Shown: positions 20,375 through 30,550, counted from the stretch's first letter. The stretch: 64,000 nt of DNA from an uncultured Mucispirillum sp. (GCA_944324465.1 CALUWI010000004.1:94398-158397); one strand, 5' to 3'. Translations and numbers: made by a program. Notes: generated from the letters alone by a model not told the origin.

Positions 20375-20859
20375 TTTTTGGTTTAGGCTCAAATCTGAAT
20401 AACCCTGTTATGCAGCTGCAGACTGCTGTTGATAATTTAGGCAGATACTTTGCACTGCAAAGGGTTTCAAAAATATATAAATCCCAATCACTTTTAAAAG
20501 ATAATCAGGAAGATTATTATAATATTGCTGTTCTTGCAGAAACAGATAAATCATCACAGGAAATATTATTTATAACTCAAAGCATAGAAAAAGATATGGG
20601 GCGTGTAAAACTTAAAAAATGGGGCGAAAGAGTTATAGATATTGACATTATTGATTATAACAGAGAGATTATTAAACAGGATAATTTAGAAATACCACAT
20701 AATCAGATGATTTATAGAAGTTTTGTATTAAAACCATTAAAAGATGTTATGCCTGAATATATTCACCCAGTGTTAAACTTATCAGTGCAGGATATGATTA
20801 ACAGCTTAGAAGATGACTATAATATTACAATTTGCCAAAATAAGTTCGTTTTTTTATAA
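20362..20859 (+). CDS. folK: 2-amino-4-hydroxy-6-hydroxymethyldihydropteridine pyrophosphokinase (HPPK)
   Basis: 165 residues. It shows the family start FGLGSNLNNP, the central GRVKLKKWGERVIDIDIIDY (the RxxxRWGPRxIDxDIL-type signature) and IPHNQMIYRSFVLKPLKD. HPPK makes the pterin pyrophosphate used by FolP, whose gene is at 32974. The start lies inside plsC. Confidence 0.93.
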   Translation: MSEVIFGLGSNLNNPVMQLQTAVDNLGRYFALQRVSKIYKSQSLLKDNQEDYYNIAVLAETDKSSQEILFITQSIEKDMGRVKLKKWGERVIDIDIIDYNREIIKQDNLEIPHNQMIYRSFVLKPLKDVMPEYIHPVLNLSVQDMINSLEDDYNITICQNKFVFL

Positions 20860-20886
20860 AAAATACATATAAATAGAAGATTTTTA

Positions 20887-20915
20887 TTGATAGAAAAAAA
20901 ATATTGTTTTATATA
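20887..20915 (+). promoter_or_regulatory. Candidate sigma-70 promoter for hisS-aspS
   Basis: TTGATA (20887-20892) and TATATA (20910-20915) have a 17-base spacer. Transcription would begin near 20922, giving a leader of about 33 bases before the TTG start of hisS. No T-box or other leader structure is apparent. Confidence 0.5.
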
Positions 20916-20954
20916 TATTTTTTAGTGTTTAATTTTATATTAAGGATACATACA

Positions 20955-22208
20955 TTGTTACAGAAAGTAAAAGGTTTTAGAGATATTTTTGGTGAAGATA
21001 CTGCATACTGGCATAAAGTAGAAGCAAAATTGCAGAAATTTTTTAAAAGCTGTGGTTTTAGTGAATTTCGCCTTCCTGTTTTAGAAAAAACAGCTGTTTT
21101 TAAACGCGGAATAGGAGAAACAACAGATATTGTTGAAAAAGAAATGTTTACTTTTATTGACAGTGAAGAACAGGTCAGCTTAAGACCAGAAGGCACAGCA
21201 GCATTAATGCGTGCATATATTGAAAATAATCTTCATAACCCGCCTGGTATTAAAAAATATTATTATTTAGGCAATATGTTTCGCAGAGAGCGTCCTCAAA
21301 AGGGCAGGTTTCGCCAGTTTACTCAAATTGGTGTAGAAGTTCTTGAATGTGATGCACCACTTTTAGATGCTGAAATTATTGGAATGTTATATAAAACTTC
21401 TGAAATATTAGGGTTTAATAACTATGTTTCTATGGAAATAAACTCTATAGGCTGCCCAGACTGCAGACCAAAATATAAAGAAGATTTAATTAAATATTTT
21501 GATAAAGAAAAAGATAAACTTTGTGATGACTGTAAAAGGCGTCTTGCAACAAATCCATTAAGAATATTAGACTGTAAAATAGAAAGCTGTAAAAATATAG
21601 CAAAAGATGCACCAAGTATTTTAAATTATTTATGTGATACATGCAGCAGTCATTTTGAAAGTGTACAAGAATATCTTAAAATGATGAATATACCTTTCAA
21701 AATAAATGAGAGAATGGTTCGCGGACTTGATTATTACATAAGAACAGCATTTGAACTTGTTACAGATAAACTAGGAGCAGCAAGTGCAGTTGGTGCAGGT
21801 GGCAGATATGACGGACTTATTAAAAGTTTAGGCGGCAAAGATGCTGCAGGTATTGGCTTTGCAATAGGGCTTGATAGAGTTGTAGAACTTTTAAAAGAGG
21901 TAAACCCTGTAGATTATCATTATACAGATGTGTTTATACTTGTTTTTGATAAAGAAAATCTTCCATATACTTTTAATCTTGTGGAAAATCTTCGCAGTGC
22001 AGGGTATGTGGCAGAATATGATTATAATATTGCATCAATGAAAAGCCAGATGAAAAAGGCAGATAAGTCAAAAGCCAGATATGCTGTTATTTTAGGCAGC
22101 AATGAAGTAAAAGAAAATAAGGCATCTGTTAAAGATTTAGTCAGTGGTGAACAGTCTTTAATAGAGCTTGAAAATGTATTTGAATATTTAAAAAATAAAT
22201 TAATCTAA
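20955..22208 (+). CDS. hisS: Histidine-tRNA ligase
   Basis: About 417 residues. Class II motifs are visible: motif 2 MFRRERPQKGRFRQF, the His-specific RGLDYYIRTAFE, and motif 3 AGIGFAIGLDRV. A C-terminal anticodon-binding domain follows. TTG at 20955 is chosen because TAAGGA lies eight bases upstream and the protein then begins with the conserved LQKVKGFRD. A TTG at 20904 is in frame but overlaps the predicted -10 box and adds a hydrophobic non-family tail. Confidence 0.95.
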   Translation: MLQKVKGFRDIFGEDTAYWHKVEAKLQKFFKSCGFSEFRLPVLEKTAVFKRGIGETTDIVEKEMFTFIDSEEQVSLRPEGTAALMRAYIENNLHNPPGIKKYYYLGNMFRRERPQKGRFRQFTQIGVEVLECDAPLLDAEIIGMLYKTSEILGFNNYVSMEINSIGCPDCRPKYKEDLIKYFDKEKDKLCDDCKRRLATNPLRILDCKIESCKNIAKDAPSILNYLCDTCSSHFESVQEYLKMMNIPFKINERMVRGLDYYIRTAFELVTDKLGAASAVGAGGRYDGLIKSLGGKDAAGIGFAIGLDRVVELLKEVNPVDYHYTDVFILVFDKENLPYTFNLVENLRSAGYVAEYDYNIASMKSQMKKADKSKARYAVILGSNEVKENKASVKDLVSGEQSLIELENVFEYLKNKLI

Positions 22209-22227
22209 AGATAAGTTGGAGAATATT

Positions 22228-24024
22228 ATGTTAACAAATATGGCAGATTGGAGAAGAACGCATAGCTGCGGTGTTTTGACTGATAAAAATATCGGTGAAG
22301 AAGTTTTATTAATGGGCTGGGTACAGCGCAGAAGGGACCATGGCGGCGTTATATTTATTGATTTAAGAGACAGAGAAGGTATTACTCAAATAGTTTTAAA
22401 TGAATCAGCACCAGTTGCAAGAGAAACAGGTGAAGCTGTTAGAAATGAATATGTTATTGCAGTAAAAGGTAAAGTAGTTGCCCGTCCTGAAGGTATGGTA
22501 AACCCTAATATAAAAACTGGTATGATAGATGTTATTGTAAGCGAAATTAAAATATTAAATAATGCATTAACTCCACCATTTATGATTGATGAACACACAG
22601 ATGCAGCAGAAGATGTGCGTTTAAAATACAGATATCTTGATTTAAGACGCCCACAGCTGCAAAAAAATATTATGATGCGTAATAATATTACTAAATCTAT
22701 TAGAGAATATATGTGGGCTAATGGTTTTATTGATATTGAAACACCATTTTTAGGTAAAAGTACACCAGAAGGTGCAAGAGATTATCTTGTTCCAAGCCGT
22801 GTAAACCCTGGTAAATTTTATGCTCTGCCACAATCTCCACAGCAGTTTAAACAGTTATTAATGGTTGGCGGTTTTGAGCGTTATTTCCAAATTGTAAAAT
22901 GTTTTAGGGATGAAGATTTAAGAGCAGACAGACAGCCTGAATTTACTCAGCTTGATATTGAAATGTCATTTATTGATAGAAATGATATTATGGATATGAT
23001 AGAAGGCTTAATTGCTAAATTATTTAAAGATATTTTAGATATAGATGTTCCAAGACCATTCCCAACAATTATGTATAAAGATGCTATGGAGCTTTATGGT
23101 CATGATGCACCAGATACTCGTTTTGGTCTTCATTTAAAAACTATTAATAATATGGTAGAAAACTGTTCATTTAAAGTATTTTCTGACACTGTTAAAAATG
23201 GCGGTATAGTAAAAGCTGTAAATGCAAAAGGTGCAGGTAAAGTATTTTCAAGAAAAACTCTTGATGAACTTGGTGAATATGTTGTAAGCCTTGGTGCAAA
23301 AGGTTTAGCTTATATTAAAATTAATGATGATGGTATCCAGTCTCCACTTGTTAAAAATTTAGGTGAAGAATTAACTTATGAAATAATTAAAGTTATGGAA
23401 GGCGAGCCAGGGGATATTATATTCTTTGGTGCAGGTGATGAAAGCCTTGTTAACCTTACAATGTCTAAACTTCGTCTTAAACTTGGCAGCCTTTTAGGTT
23501 TAATTAATCCAAAACAATACAATCTTGTATGGGTATTAGAGTTCCCACTTTTAGAATGGTCTCCAGAAGATAAACGCTATGTAGCAGTTCACCACCCATT
23601 TACTGCTCCAATGGATGAAGATATTGAAAATCTTGACAGCAATCCAAAAGCAGTTAGAGCAAAAGCGTATGACCTTGTATTAAATGGCTCAGAAATAGGC
23701 GGCGGAAGTATCAGAATACACAGAAGTGATATTCAGCAGAAAATGTTTGAGCGTTTAGGCTTAGGTGAAGAAGAAATTAAAGAAAAATTTGGTTACTTTG
23801 TAGATGCATTAAAATACGGTACTCCACCACATGGCGGTATAGCTTTTGGTGTAGACAGAATTGCATCAATTTTTGCAGGTGCTGAATCTATTAGAGATGT
23901 TATAGCATTTCCAAAAACACAAAAAGCAACTGATTTAATGAGCGGTGCTCCAGATTTTGTTGAGCCAAAACAGCTTAAAGAATTATACATAAGAAGTGAT
24001 GTTCCAGCAAATAAAACTGTTTAA
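22228..24024 (+). CDS. aspS: Aspartate-tRNA ligase, bacterial type
   Basis: About 598 residues, the size of bacterial AspRS with its GAD insertion. The N-terminal OB fold (LMGWVQRRRDHGGVIFIDLR) is followed by class II motifs, including FRDEDLRADRQPEFTQLD and GIAFGVDRIASIF. Whether it also charges tRNA-Asn cannot be decided here. The ATG at 22228 has TTGGAG six bases upstream. hisS-aspS is a common pair. Confidence 0.96.
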   Translation: MLTNMADWRRTHSCGVLTDKNIGEEVLLMGWVQRRRDHGGVIFIDLRDREGITQIVLNESAPVARETGEAVRNEYVIAVKGKVVARPEGMVNPNIKTGMIDVIVSEIKILNNALTPPFMIDEHTDAAEDVRLKYRYLDLRRPQLQKNIMMRNNITKSIREYMWANGFIDIETPFLGKSTPEGARDYLVPSRVNPGKFYALPQSPQQFKQLLMVGGFERYFQIVKCFRDEDLRADRQPEFTQLDIEMSFIDRNDIMDMIEGLIAKLFKDILDIDVPRPFPTIMYKDAMELYGHDAPDTRFGLHLKTINNMVENCSFKVFSDTVKNGGIVKAVNAKGAGKVFSRKTLDELGEYVVSLGAKGLAYIKINDDGIQSPLVKNLGEELTYEIIKVMEGEPGDIIFFGAGDESLVNLTMSKLRLKLGSLLGLINPKQYNLVWVLEFPLLEWSPEDKRYVAVHHPFTAPMDEDIENLDSNPKAVRAKAYDLVLNGSEIGGGSIRIHRSDIQQKMFERLGLGEEEIKEKFGYFVDALKYGTPPHGGIAFGVDRIASIFAGAESIRDVIAFPKTQKATDLMSGAPDFVEPKQLKELYIRSDVPANKTV

Positions 24025-24036
24025 TTGCGATATTAC

Positions 24037-24065
24037 TTGACAAAAGTATAAAAATAAACCATTAT
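24037..24065 (+). promoter_or_regulatory. Sigma-70 promoter for the LysM lipoprotein
   Basis: A consensus TTGACA (24037-24042), a 17-base spacer and CATTAT (24060-24065) precede a strong AAGGAGG ribosome site and the GTG start at 24096. The gene also has its own terminator, so it is probably a single-gene, well-expressed unit. Confidence 0.7.
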
Positions 24066-24095
24066 AGTATATATAAATTCACAAGGAGGTTTATT

Positions 24096-24872
24096 GTGAG
24101 AAAGAGTATAATTTTTGTTAGTGCAGTAACCTTGTTATTAGCATCTTGTGGAGGTAAAGCTACTACTGACAGCATGACTCCAGAAGAAATTGTCAGACAA
24201 ACTTTAGGCAGCCCAAATAAAGCTTGTGTTGATAAGTATTTACCAAAAACTAAATCAAAAATGGCAGAAGCTGATAAATTAAAAGCATCTGGTAATGAAG
24301 AAGGCAGTAAAAAAGCAGAAAGTGAAGCTGTTGAAATTTTTAAAACTGAAGAAAGTTCTTATAATCAACAAGTTGATTCTGTAAATGCCCAAAATTCAAG
24401 ATATGATGAAACTGTTGCTAGAAAAAATAATATAGCATCTCATCCTGGTGCTGCTAATTCAAGTAAATGGAAACAAATTCAGGCTAAAGTTGATAAACAT
24501 TTAGCTAATGCAAAAGCAGCTATGAATGACTGTGATGCAGCAAAAGCAAAATCAGAGCTTGATGCAGCTAATGTTCTTCTTGCTGAAATGGAACAGCTTT
24601 TAGGTATTGGTGGAAGTAAATCTTCTGCAAATAACTCTGTTTATATAGTTAAAAAAGGTGATAATCTTTGGTATATCGCTGGTAAACAGTATTCTAACCC
24701 ATTTATGTGGCCTATAATTTACTGGACAAATCAGCAGCAAATTAAAGACCCAGATTTAATATTCCCTAAACAAGAGTTTACAATCGTGCATGATTCTTCT
24801 GCTGATGAAAAAGCAAAAGCAGAAAGGCTTGCTAAAACAAGAGGTCCTTGGTCCTTATACGATAACAAATAA
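24096..24872 (+). CDS. LysM-domain lipoprotein
   Basis: 258 residues from a GTG start with AAGGAGG seven bases upstream. The signal peptide ends in a lipobox, LLASC, so it should be a membrane lipoprotein. The middle (about 45-175) is Lys/Ala/Asp-rich and helical. A LysM domain at about 185-232 (VKKGDNLWYIAGKQYSNP) should bind peptidoglycan. It resembles lipoprotein-LysM proteins that tether the envelope. Its exact role is unknown. Confidence 0.85.
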   Translation: MRKSIIFVSAVTLLLASCGGKATTDSMTPEEIVRQTLGSPNKACVDKYLPKTKSKMAEADKLKASGNEEGSKKAESEAVEIFKTEESSYNQQVDSVNAQNSRYDETVARKNNIASHPGAANSSKWKQIQAKVDKHLANAKAAMNDCDAAKAKSELDAANVLLAEMEQLLGIGGSKSSANNSVYIVKKGDNLWYIAGKQYSNPFMWPIIYWTNQQQIKDPDLIFPKQEFTIVHDSSADEKAKAERLAKTRGPWSLYDNK

Positions 24873-24895
24873 TAATTGTTATAAAAAATTATATA

Positions 24896-24925
24896 AGCGA
24901 CTGCTTTTAGTAGTCGCTTTTTTTT
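24896..24925 (+). terminator. Rho-independent terminator after the LysM lipoprotein
   Basis: The arms AGCGACTGC and GTAGTCGCT pair through nine positions with one G-T wobble, around the loop TTTTA. Eight T residues follow. The downstream ATG lies eleven bases beyond. Confidence 0.9.
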
Positions 24926-24935
24926 GTGAGAAAAT

Positions 24936-25583
24936 ATGCATAGTGATGATGTAATTTATAAAACACCTGAAAATTTTGATATTATTTCTTATATGGATAT
25001 AGTAGCAGATGAATTAAAGTCTGGTATTTCATTATTTAAAAATAAAAATGAAAAAATTATAGTAGTTTTTGGTTCAGCCAGAACAAAAATTAATGATAAA
25101 GAATATTTGATGGCAGAAGAAACTGGTAAAAAATTAGCAGAAAATGGTTTCTCTGTAATGACTGGCGGTGGTCCTGGAATAATGGAAGCGGCTCTTAAAG
25201 GTGCTGTTTTAAATAACGGTAATACATACGGAGTAAATGTAGTGCTGCCCCACGAACAGGAAAGCAATAAATATGTAAAAAATGGATATATATGTAAGCA
25301 TCTTTTTACAAGAAAAGTTCTGCTTACTAGAAATGTAAGCGGTTATATTGTTCTGCCTGGTGGTTTTGGCACTCTTGATGAGCTTTTTGATGTACTTACA
25401 TTAATGAATACTAAAATTCAAAATCATCTGCCTTTTGTACTGTTAGGGGTAGATTTTTGGTCTGGGCTTTTAGAGTGGATAAAAACCCAGCTATTATCAA
25501 AACACTATATTACAGAAGAAGAATTAAACTATATATCATTAACTGACAGTATAGATGAAGCCATAAAAATTATAAAAGGCTAG
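24936..25583 (+). CDS. LOG-family (TIGR00730) nucleotide phosphoribohydrolase-like protein
   Basis: 215 residues. The motifs TGGGPGIMEAALKG and LPGGFGTLDELFDVLTLMN define the family. LOG proteins release the base from nucleoside monophosphates. Many genomes mislabel them lysine decarboxylase. An extra N-terminal stretch of about 30 residues precedes the core. Its stop shares the bases CTAG with the stop of the convergent mobB. Confidence 0.85.
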   Translation: MHSDDVIYKTPENFDIISYMDIVADELKSGISLFKNKNEKIIVVFGSARTKINDKEYLMAEETGKKLAENGFSVMTGGGPGIMEAALKGAVLNNGNTYGVNVVLPHEQESNKYVKNGYICKHLFTRKVLLTRNVSGYIVLPGGFGTLDELFDVLTLMNTKIQNHLPFVLLGVDFWSGLLEWIKTQLLSKHYITEEELNYISLTDSIDEAIKIIKG

Positions 25584-26083
25584 TTTTTATTTTTCATATA
25601 ATTGATAAGAAAATCACCAATTTTCTCATAATCATTTATATGAAAAATATTTTTTACATCTTTAAATTCTTCAAAGTTATCTGTTGCAACTGCCACAATA
25701 TTTTTTTCAATATTATATAAGTTTGGTTTATTAATTTCTTTTCTATAAACTAATATTTTTGGTATATCTTCATCTTTAAAGCCTTCACCTATAATAATAT
25801 CCATACCCTGCGGCACTTTTTCCATTAATTCGTGAAAAGTGAGCCTGTAGCTGCTGTCTGCAATAACTGCATATTTACTGCCTGATGAAATAGCAATACA
25901 GTCTGCACCTGTTTTTTTCATACGGTAGGTATCTTTTCCTTCCTTATCCATTTCAAAATCATGACCGTCATGTTTTAAGGCAGCTATTTTAAAGCCTTTT
26001 TCTTTTAAATATGCTATTACTTTAAGTAATAATGTTGTTTTTCCGCTTCCGGAATATCCTGCAAAAGTTATGTAAGGTGTCAT
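25580..26083 (-). CDS. mobB: Molybdopterin-guanine dinucleotide biosynthesis protein MobB
   Basis: 167 residues. The P-loop is AGYSGSGKTTLL (residues 8-19), followed by ALKHDGHDFEMDKEGKDTYRMKKTGA, a stretch characteristic of MobB. It binds GTP and helps MobA build the bis-MGD cofactor. A user of such a cofactor is the molybdoenzyme at 1-1580. AGGAC precedes the start. It is divergent from dinG and convergent with the LOG gene. Confidence 0.92.
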   Translation of the reverse strand: MTPYITFAGYSGSGKTTLLLKVIAYLKEKGFKIAALKHDGHDFEMDKEGKDTYRMKKTGADCIAISSGSKYAVIADSSYRLTFHELMEKVPQGMDIIIGEGFKDEDIPKILVYRKEINKPNLYNIEKNIVAVATDNFEEFKDVKNIFHINDYEKIGDFLINYMKNKN

Positions 26084-26176
26084 ATAATGTCCTATTAATT
26101 TTTTATATTTGTATAATCTCTATATACATCTTTAAATTATTATATTATAACATTAAAAGAAAATAAAGGGGACATT

Positions 26177-27982
26177 ATGTCAGTATCGCAATTTTTTTTG
26201 GAAGATAAGTATTTAAAGTCAATAATACCAGGATATATTCACCGTTCAACTCAGGTAGAAATGGCAGAAATAATTGAAAATGCTTTTTCGTCTTATACAA
26301 ATACATGTATAGAAGCACCAACAGGCTCTGGTAAAACAATGGCTTATTTAATTCCATCTCTTTCAAGCAGCAGCAGAATAATAATTTCTACAAAAACTAA
26401 GCAGCTTATGAATCAGCTTTTATATAAAGATATTCCTGTTGTTCAAAAAATTGTAGGCAGAAATAAAAGCATACGCTCTTTAAAGGGAAGAAAAAATTAT
26501 TTTTGTCCATACAGATATTTCAGGTTTATAAATTCAAAAGCTGCATTTTACATAGATGCTGTTTCATGGTTTGAAGAAAACAGCAAGTATGGTACTATTA
26601 TTGAAGCTCCATGGGGCAGGCTTGATAATGATGTATGTTCCTTAATGACTGCTGATAGATACCAGTGTATAGGCAGTAAATGCCCATATTATGAAGACTG
26701 TGCATTTTATATGCAGAAAAGGGAGGCAAATGCTGCAGATATTATTGTTACAAACCATTTTCTGCTTCTTTCAGATATTGCTATGAAAAGCAAAGATTCT
26801 TTTGGCTCTATTTTTGAATACAGAGATAATATTATATTTGATGAAGCTCACTCTGTGCCTGACATATTTTCTCAGTATGCAGGAGTAGAGTTTGCATTAT
26901 CTTCTTTAATGATATTAGTATATGAAAATAAAGATATTATAACTATTGATAATGTTGATAAAATATACAGAGAATATTTAAAAATTATTGATAAAATAAA
27001 AGAACCTAAAGAGCTTTTTGAGCCATTAAGGCAGGATTTTGATAACTTTATTGCTTTAATTTCTGATATAATATTATCACTTGATAATGAAGAAATAAAA
27101 GAAGAATATGGTGCATATTTTCTGCTTTATAAAGAATTTAACAGTGATAAAGAAGGTATAAGAATAGTAGAAAAAACAGTTCAGAAAAATAATACTATCT
27201 TAACTTTAAAATTTATACCTTTTGAAGCTGGTGCAGATTTTATTACAGGTTTAAAAGAAGCTGCAATATCCAGCATATTTGTAAGTGCAACATTAAGTTC
27301 TGGCGGCAATTTTGAATATTTTTTAAAAGAAACAGGTTTAGAGGGAAACTGTCAGACTCATATCCTTAAAAATGTATTTAATTTTCACCAGCAGGGCAGG
27401 CTTTTTGTACCTAATATTTCTTTTAAGGAAAAAGATGAAATATATAAAGAACTGATAAGCAATATGCCAGGCTCAGCATTAATAATATGCAATAGTTTAG
27501 AAAGAATGCAGTATATTGAGCAGCTTTTAAGAAAACTAAAAATTAATAAAAAAATATACACTCAGTCAGATGTTAATATTGGAGAACTTGATTTTTGTAA
27601 TGAAGATATGGTATTAATAGGCAGTGCAACACTCAGGGAAGGGATAGATATTTCAGGTGGTGGTTTTAAGGCTGTTATTTTAGACCAGCTTCCTTTTGAA
27701 TATCATAAAGATATAGTTCTTCAAAGCAAAGCTGAACAAATTTCTGAAAATAGTGCAAAGTCTTTTATTGATTTTTTCCTGCCTCGTGCTGTATTATATT
27801 TTAAACAGGCAGTAGGCAGACTTATTCGCCATGAAGATGATTACGGTTTATGGGTAGTGCTTGATAATAGAATTTTAAATAAAAATTATGGAAAGTATTT
27901 TTTAGATGTGATACATAATGTAGAGGTAATAGAAGATATAGAGAAAGCTCTCTATTTTATAAAGGAGGAAAAGCATGGCTAA
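26177..27982 (+). CDS. DinG/YoaA-type ATP-dependent helicase (XPD-like, Fe-S)
   Basis: 601 residues. Walker A is EAPTGSGKTMAYL near residue 52; the DEAH box is IIFDEAHSVPD. Cysteines near 109 and in QCIGSKCPYYEDC near 164-176 form the Fe-S cluster site between helicase motifs. Motifs V and VI are ATLREGIDISGG and QAVGRLIRHEDD. Relatives unwind DNA or R-loop structures 5' to 3' in repair. No fused exonuclease domain is present. AAAGGGGA precedes the ATG. Confidence 0.88.
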   Translation: MSVSQFFLEDKYLKSIIPGYIHRSTQVEMAEIIENAFSSYTNTCIEAPTGSGKTMAYLIPSLSSSSRIIISTKTKQLMNQLLYKDIPVVQKIVGRNKSIRSLKGRKNYFCPYRYFRFINSKAAFYIDAVSWFEENSKYGTIIEAPWGRLDNDVCSLMTADRYQCIGSKCPYYEDCAFYMQKREANAADIIVTNHFLLLSDIAMKSKDSFGSIFEYRDNIIFDEAHSVPDIFSQYAGVEFALSSLMILVYENKDIITIDNVDKIYREYLKIIDKIKEPKELFEPLRQDFDNFIALISDIILSLDNEEIKEEYGAYFLLYKEFNSDKEGIRIVEKTVQKNNTILTLKFIPFEAGADFITGLKEAAISSIFVSATLSSGGNFEYFLKETGLEGNCQTHILKNVFNFHQQGRLFVPNISFKEKDEIYKELISNMPGSALIICNSLERMQYIEQLLRKLKINKKIYTQSDVNIGELDFCNEDMVLIGSATLREGIDISGGGFKAVILDQLPFEYHKDIVLQSKAEQISENSAKSFIDFFLPRAVLYFKQAVGRLIRHEDDYGLWVVLDNRILNKNYGKYFLDVIHNVEVIEDIEKALYFIKEEKHG

Positions 27983-29336
27983 ACTGACTTGTGACTACAA
28001 TTTTGCCGCTTCCAAAAATCTGCTTGGAGGTATTTCTGAAGAAGACTTACAGGCATACAAAAAAAAGGCAGCTCTAGGATATGAGCGTCTTCAGGCTATG
28101 GTTGATGATGGAAAAGTAGGTTTTCCACATTTACCAAAATATGATACAACTGAATTAAAAGAGTTTGCAAAAGATGTTAAAACAAACTTTAATGATTTAA
28201 TAGTTGTTGGTATTGGTGGTTCTGCTTTAGGAATTGAAGCTGTTGTAAATGCTGTATTACCTTATGGTTACAATGCTATGAGCTATACTGACAGAGGCTG
28301 TCTTCCACGAGTATGGGTGGCAGATAATGTAGACCCATCTAAAATCCAGTCTATATTAAAAATATGTGCTCCTGAAGATACCTTAGCTGTTGTTATTTCA
28401 AAATCAGGCAATACTGTGGAAACAGCTGAAAACTATTCTTTAATCCATGACTGGTTTAAATCAAAAGTACAGGATTTAAAAAAACATATTGTTGTGGTAA
28501 CTGACCCAAATAAAGGTCCTTTAAGAGAATATGCTAACCAAAATAACCTGAAAAGTTTTCCAATAGAAGCATCTATTGGCGGCAGATTTTCTGTAATGAG
28601 CCCTGTAGGCCTTGTTCCTGCTGCATTTTTAGGTATAGATATTGATAAAATTTTAGCTGGTGCTGCAAGCATTACAGAAGATGGTATGGAGCAGGTTATG
28701 ACACTTGCTGCTATATACTTATACTTTATGGATAAAGGTAAAAGTATAAATGTTCTTATGCCTTACAGCTCAAGACTTGATAAATTTGCAGAATGGTTCT
28801 GCCAGCTGTGGGGTGAAAGTCTTGGCAAAAAATATACAATGGACGGCAAAGAAATCACTTTCGGCACAACTCCAGTAAGAACTGTAGGTGCAATAGACCA
28901 GCACTCACAAATACAGCTTTTTAGAGAAGGTCCTCTTGATAAAGTAGTTACTTTTATAGGACTTGAAACTCATGATAATGATGTTAGTGTTAAAGGCGAT
29001 TTTTATGAAGCATTCAGCTATTTAAACGGACTCCATTTAGGAAAACTTTTAAATTCTGAATTAAAAGCTACAGAAGCAGCATTACTTACATCAAAAGTGC
29101 CTTCATTAAAAATTGGTCTTAACACTCTTGATGAATACAGCTTAGGTCAATTATTTATGCTGTTTCAATATATTGTACCTATCATTGGCTTATCAGTTAA
29201 TATTAACCCATTTGACCAGCCAGGTGTTGAAGAAGCAAAAGAATATGCTTATGGTATGATGAACAGAGCTGGTTTTGAAGCCAAAAAAGCACAATTTGAA
29301 GAAATATACAAAAAAGATGACGCATTCATTATATAA
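27975..29336 (+). CDS. pgi: Glucose-6-phosphate isomerase
   Basis: 453 residues, the size of the shorter bacterial form. Motifs include VVGIGGSALGIEAV, VVISKSGNTVETAEN and FGTTPVRTVGAIDQHSQIQL. It interconverts glucose-6- and fructose-6-phosphate. The latter feeds glucosamine synthesis, whose later step GlmM is at 35841. The start overlaps dinG by eight bases, with AAAGGAGG upstream. Confidence 0.95.
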   Translation: MAKLTCDYNFAASKNLLGGISEEDLQAYKKKAALGYERLQAMVDDGKVGFPHLPKYDTTELKEFAKDVKTNFNDLIVVGIGGSALGIEAVVNAVLPYGYNAMSYTDRGCLPRVWVADNVDPSKIQSILKICAPEDTLAVVISKSGNTVETAENYSLIHDWFKSKVQDLKKHIVVVTDPNKGPLREYANQNNLKSFPIEASIGGRFSVMSPVGLVPAAFLGIDIDKILAGAASITEDGMEQVMTLAAIYLYFMDKGKSINVLMPYSSRLDKFAEWFCQLWGESLGKKYTMDGKEITFGTTPVRTVGAIDQHSQIQLFREGPLDKVVTFIGLETHDNDVSVKGDFYEAFSYLNGLHLGKLLNSELKATEAALLTSKVPSLKIGLNTLDEYSLGQLFMLFQYIVPIIGLSVNINPFDQPGVEEAKEYAYGMMNRAGFEAKKAQFEEIYKKDDAFII

Positions 29337-30549
29337 TGATATATTACTTCAAGAATTAAAAAAATATAGAGATAAAAAAATCCTTGTCGCTTTTTCTGGC
29401 GGCAAGGATTCTCTTATGCTGCTTGACTTTATTAATAAACAAAGAGAGAGTTTAAATATTTATGCTGGTGCATGCCATATAAACCATGGTTTAAGGCATA
29501 CTGCAAAAAGGGATGAAGATTTCTGCAGATTATACTGTCAGGAAAATAATATAGAGTTTTATACATATAATATTTCAGAAGAATTGAAAAATGATAACAG
29601 CGGCGGTACAGAATCATCTGCCAGAAAATACAGATATAAGTATCTTTTACAGACTGTAAAAGAAAATAATTTTGATTATTTATTTACAGCACATACTTAT
29701 TCTGATGATATAGAAAGTTTTTTTGTTGATTTATACACTGGTGCATCATTATTTACTTTAGGCGGTATAATGTATGAAAATAATCAAATTATTCGCCCTA
29801 TGCTTAATATTACTACGGAAATGGTAAATGATTATATTTATAGAAATAATTTAGAGCCAGTATTTGATGAAACAAATAATGATATAAAATATGTCCGTAA
29901 TAGAATAAGGCATAAATTAATACCTGTTTTATACGGCTGTGGTAATGAATTTGAAAAATCAGTTATTAAACTGCAGAAAGAATCAAACAGACTTAATGAA
30001 TATTTGTATAAAAAAGTAAAACATGTTATTTTAAAACAGGATAACATTATTATTTTAAAAAGATACAGCTTTATGGAGCTTGAAGATATAGAAAAAGAAT
30101 ACCTGCTTGGTAAGGTATTTTCCTTATTTTTCAGGGTTTCAAAAAGCATTTTAAATGAAGCTTTATGTTTTTTAAATAATAATGATTCAAAAAGGCTTGA
30201 TTTGCCAAATGGTTATGTGATAGAACAGTCATATAATTCTATTAAGATATTTAAAAAAATACTTGCTGCTGATTATATGTATAATAAGCCTGCAGGAGTT
30301 TCTTCATTTAAAACTAATGATTTTCAGATAGAATTTTTAAATGAATTAAAAGATAAAGATTTAATTATCAGAAATAGAAATAAAGGCGATAAATTAGGCA
30401 GAAAAAAATTGAAAGATTTATTTATTGATAAACAGATAGAGCTTTTTGAAAGAGATAGAGCCGTTATTATTGAAGAAGATAATGTTATTATTTGGGCTGA
30501 ATATATCAGTAAAAATAATAATATAATATTTAAAAGGTATGGTATATAA
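29317..30549 (+). CDS. tilS: tRNA(Ile)-lysidine synthase
   Basis: About 410 residues. The PP-loop ATPase motif VAFSGGKDSLMLLDF lies near residue 23, and the TilS-type RNRIRHKLIPVL follows. A substrate-binding middle and C-terminal TilS_C region (RNRNKGDKLGRKKLKDLF) complete the layout. It converts C34 to lysidine in tRNA-Ile(CAU) so that it reads AUA. The ATG at 29317 lies inside pgi with only a weak ribosome site, so the start is less sure. Confidence 0.92.
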   Translation: MTHSLYNDILLQELKKYRDKKILVAFSGGKDSLMLLDFINKQRESLNIYAGACHINHGLRHTAKRDEDFCRLYCQENNIEFYTYNISEELKNDNSGGTESSARKYRYKYLLQTVKENNFDYLFTAHTYSDDIESFFVDLYTGASLFTLGGIMYENNQIIRPMLNITTEMVNDYIYRNNLEPVFDETNNDIKYVRNRIRHKLIPVLYGCGNEFEKSVIKLQKESNRLNEYLYKKVKHVILKQDNIIILKRYSFMELEDIEKEYLLGKVFSLFFRVSKSILNEALCFLNNNDSKRLDLPNGYVIEQSYNSIKIFKKILAADYMYNKPAGVSSFKTNDFQIEFLNELKDKDLIIRNRNKGDKLGRKKLKDLFIDKQIELFERDRAVIIEEDNVIIWAEYISKNNNIIFKRYGI

Positions 30550-30550
30550 T

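Noticed and set aside
24936..25583. Lysine decarboxylase annotation
   Set aside because: The PGGxGTxxE motif belongs to LOG phosphoribohydrolases; the decarboxylase name is a known mislabel.
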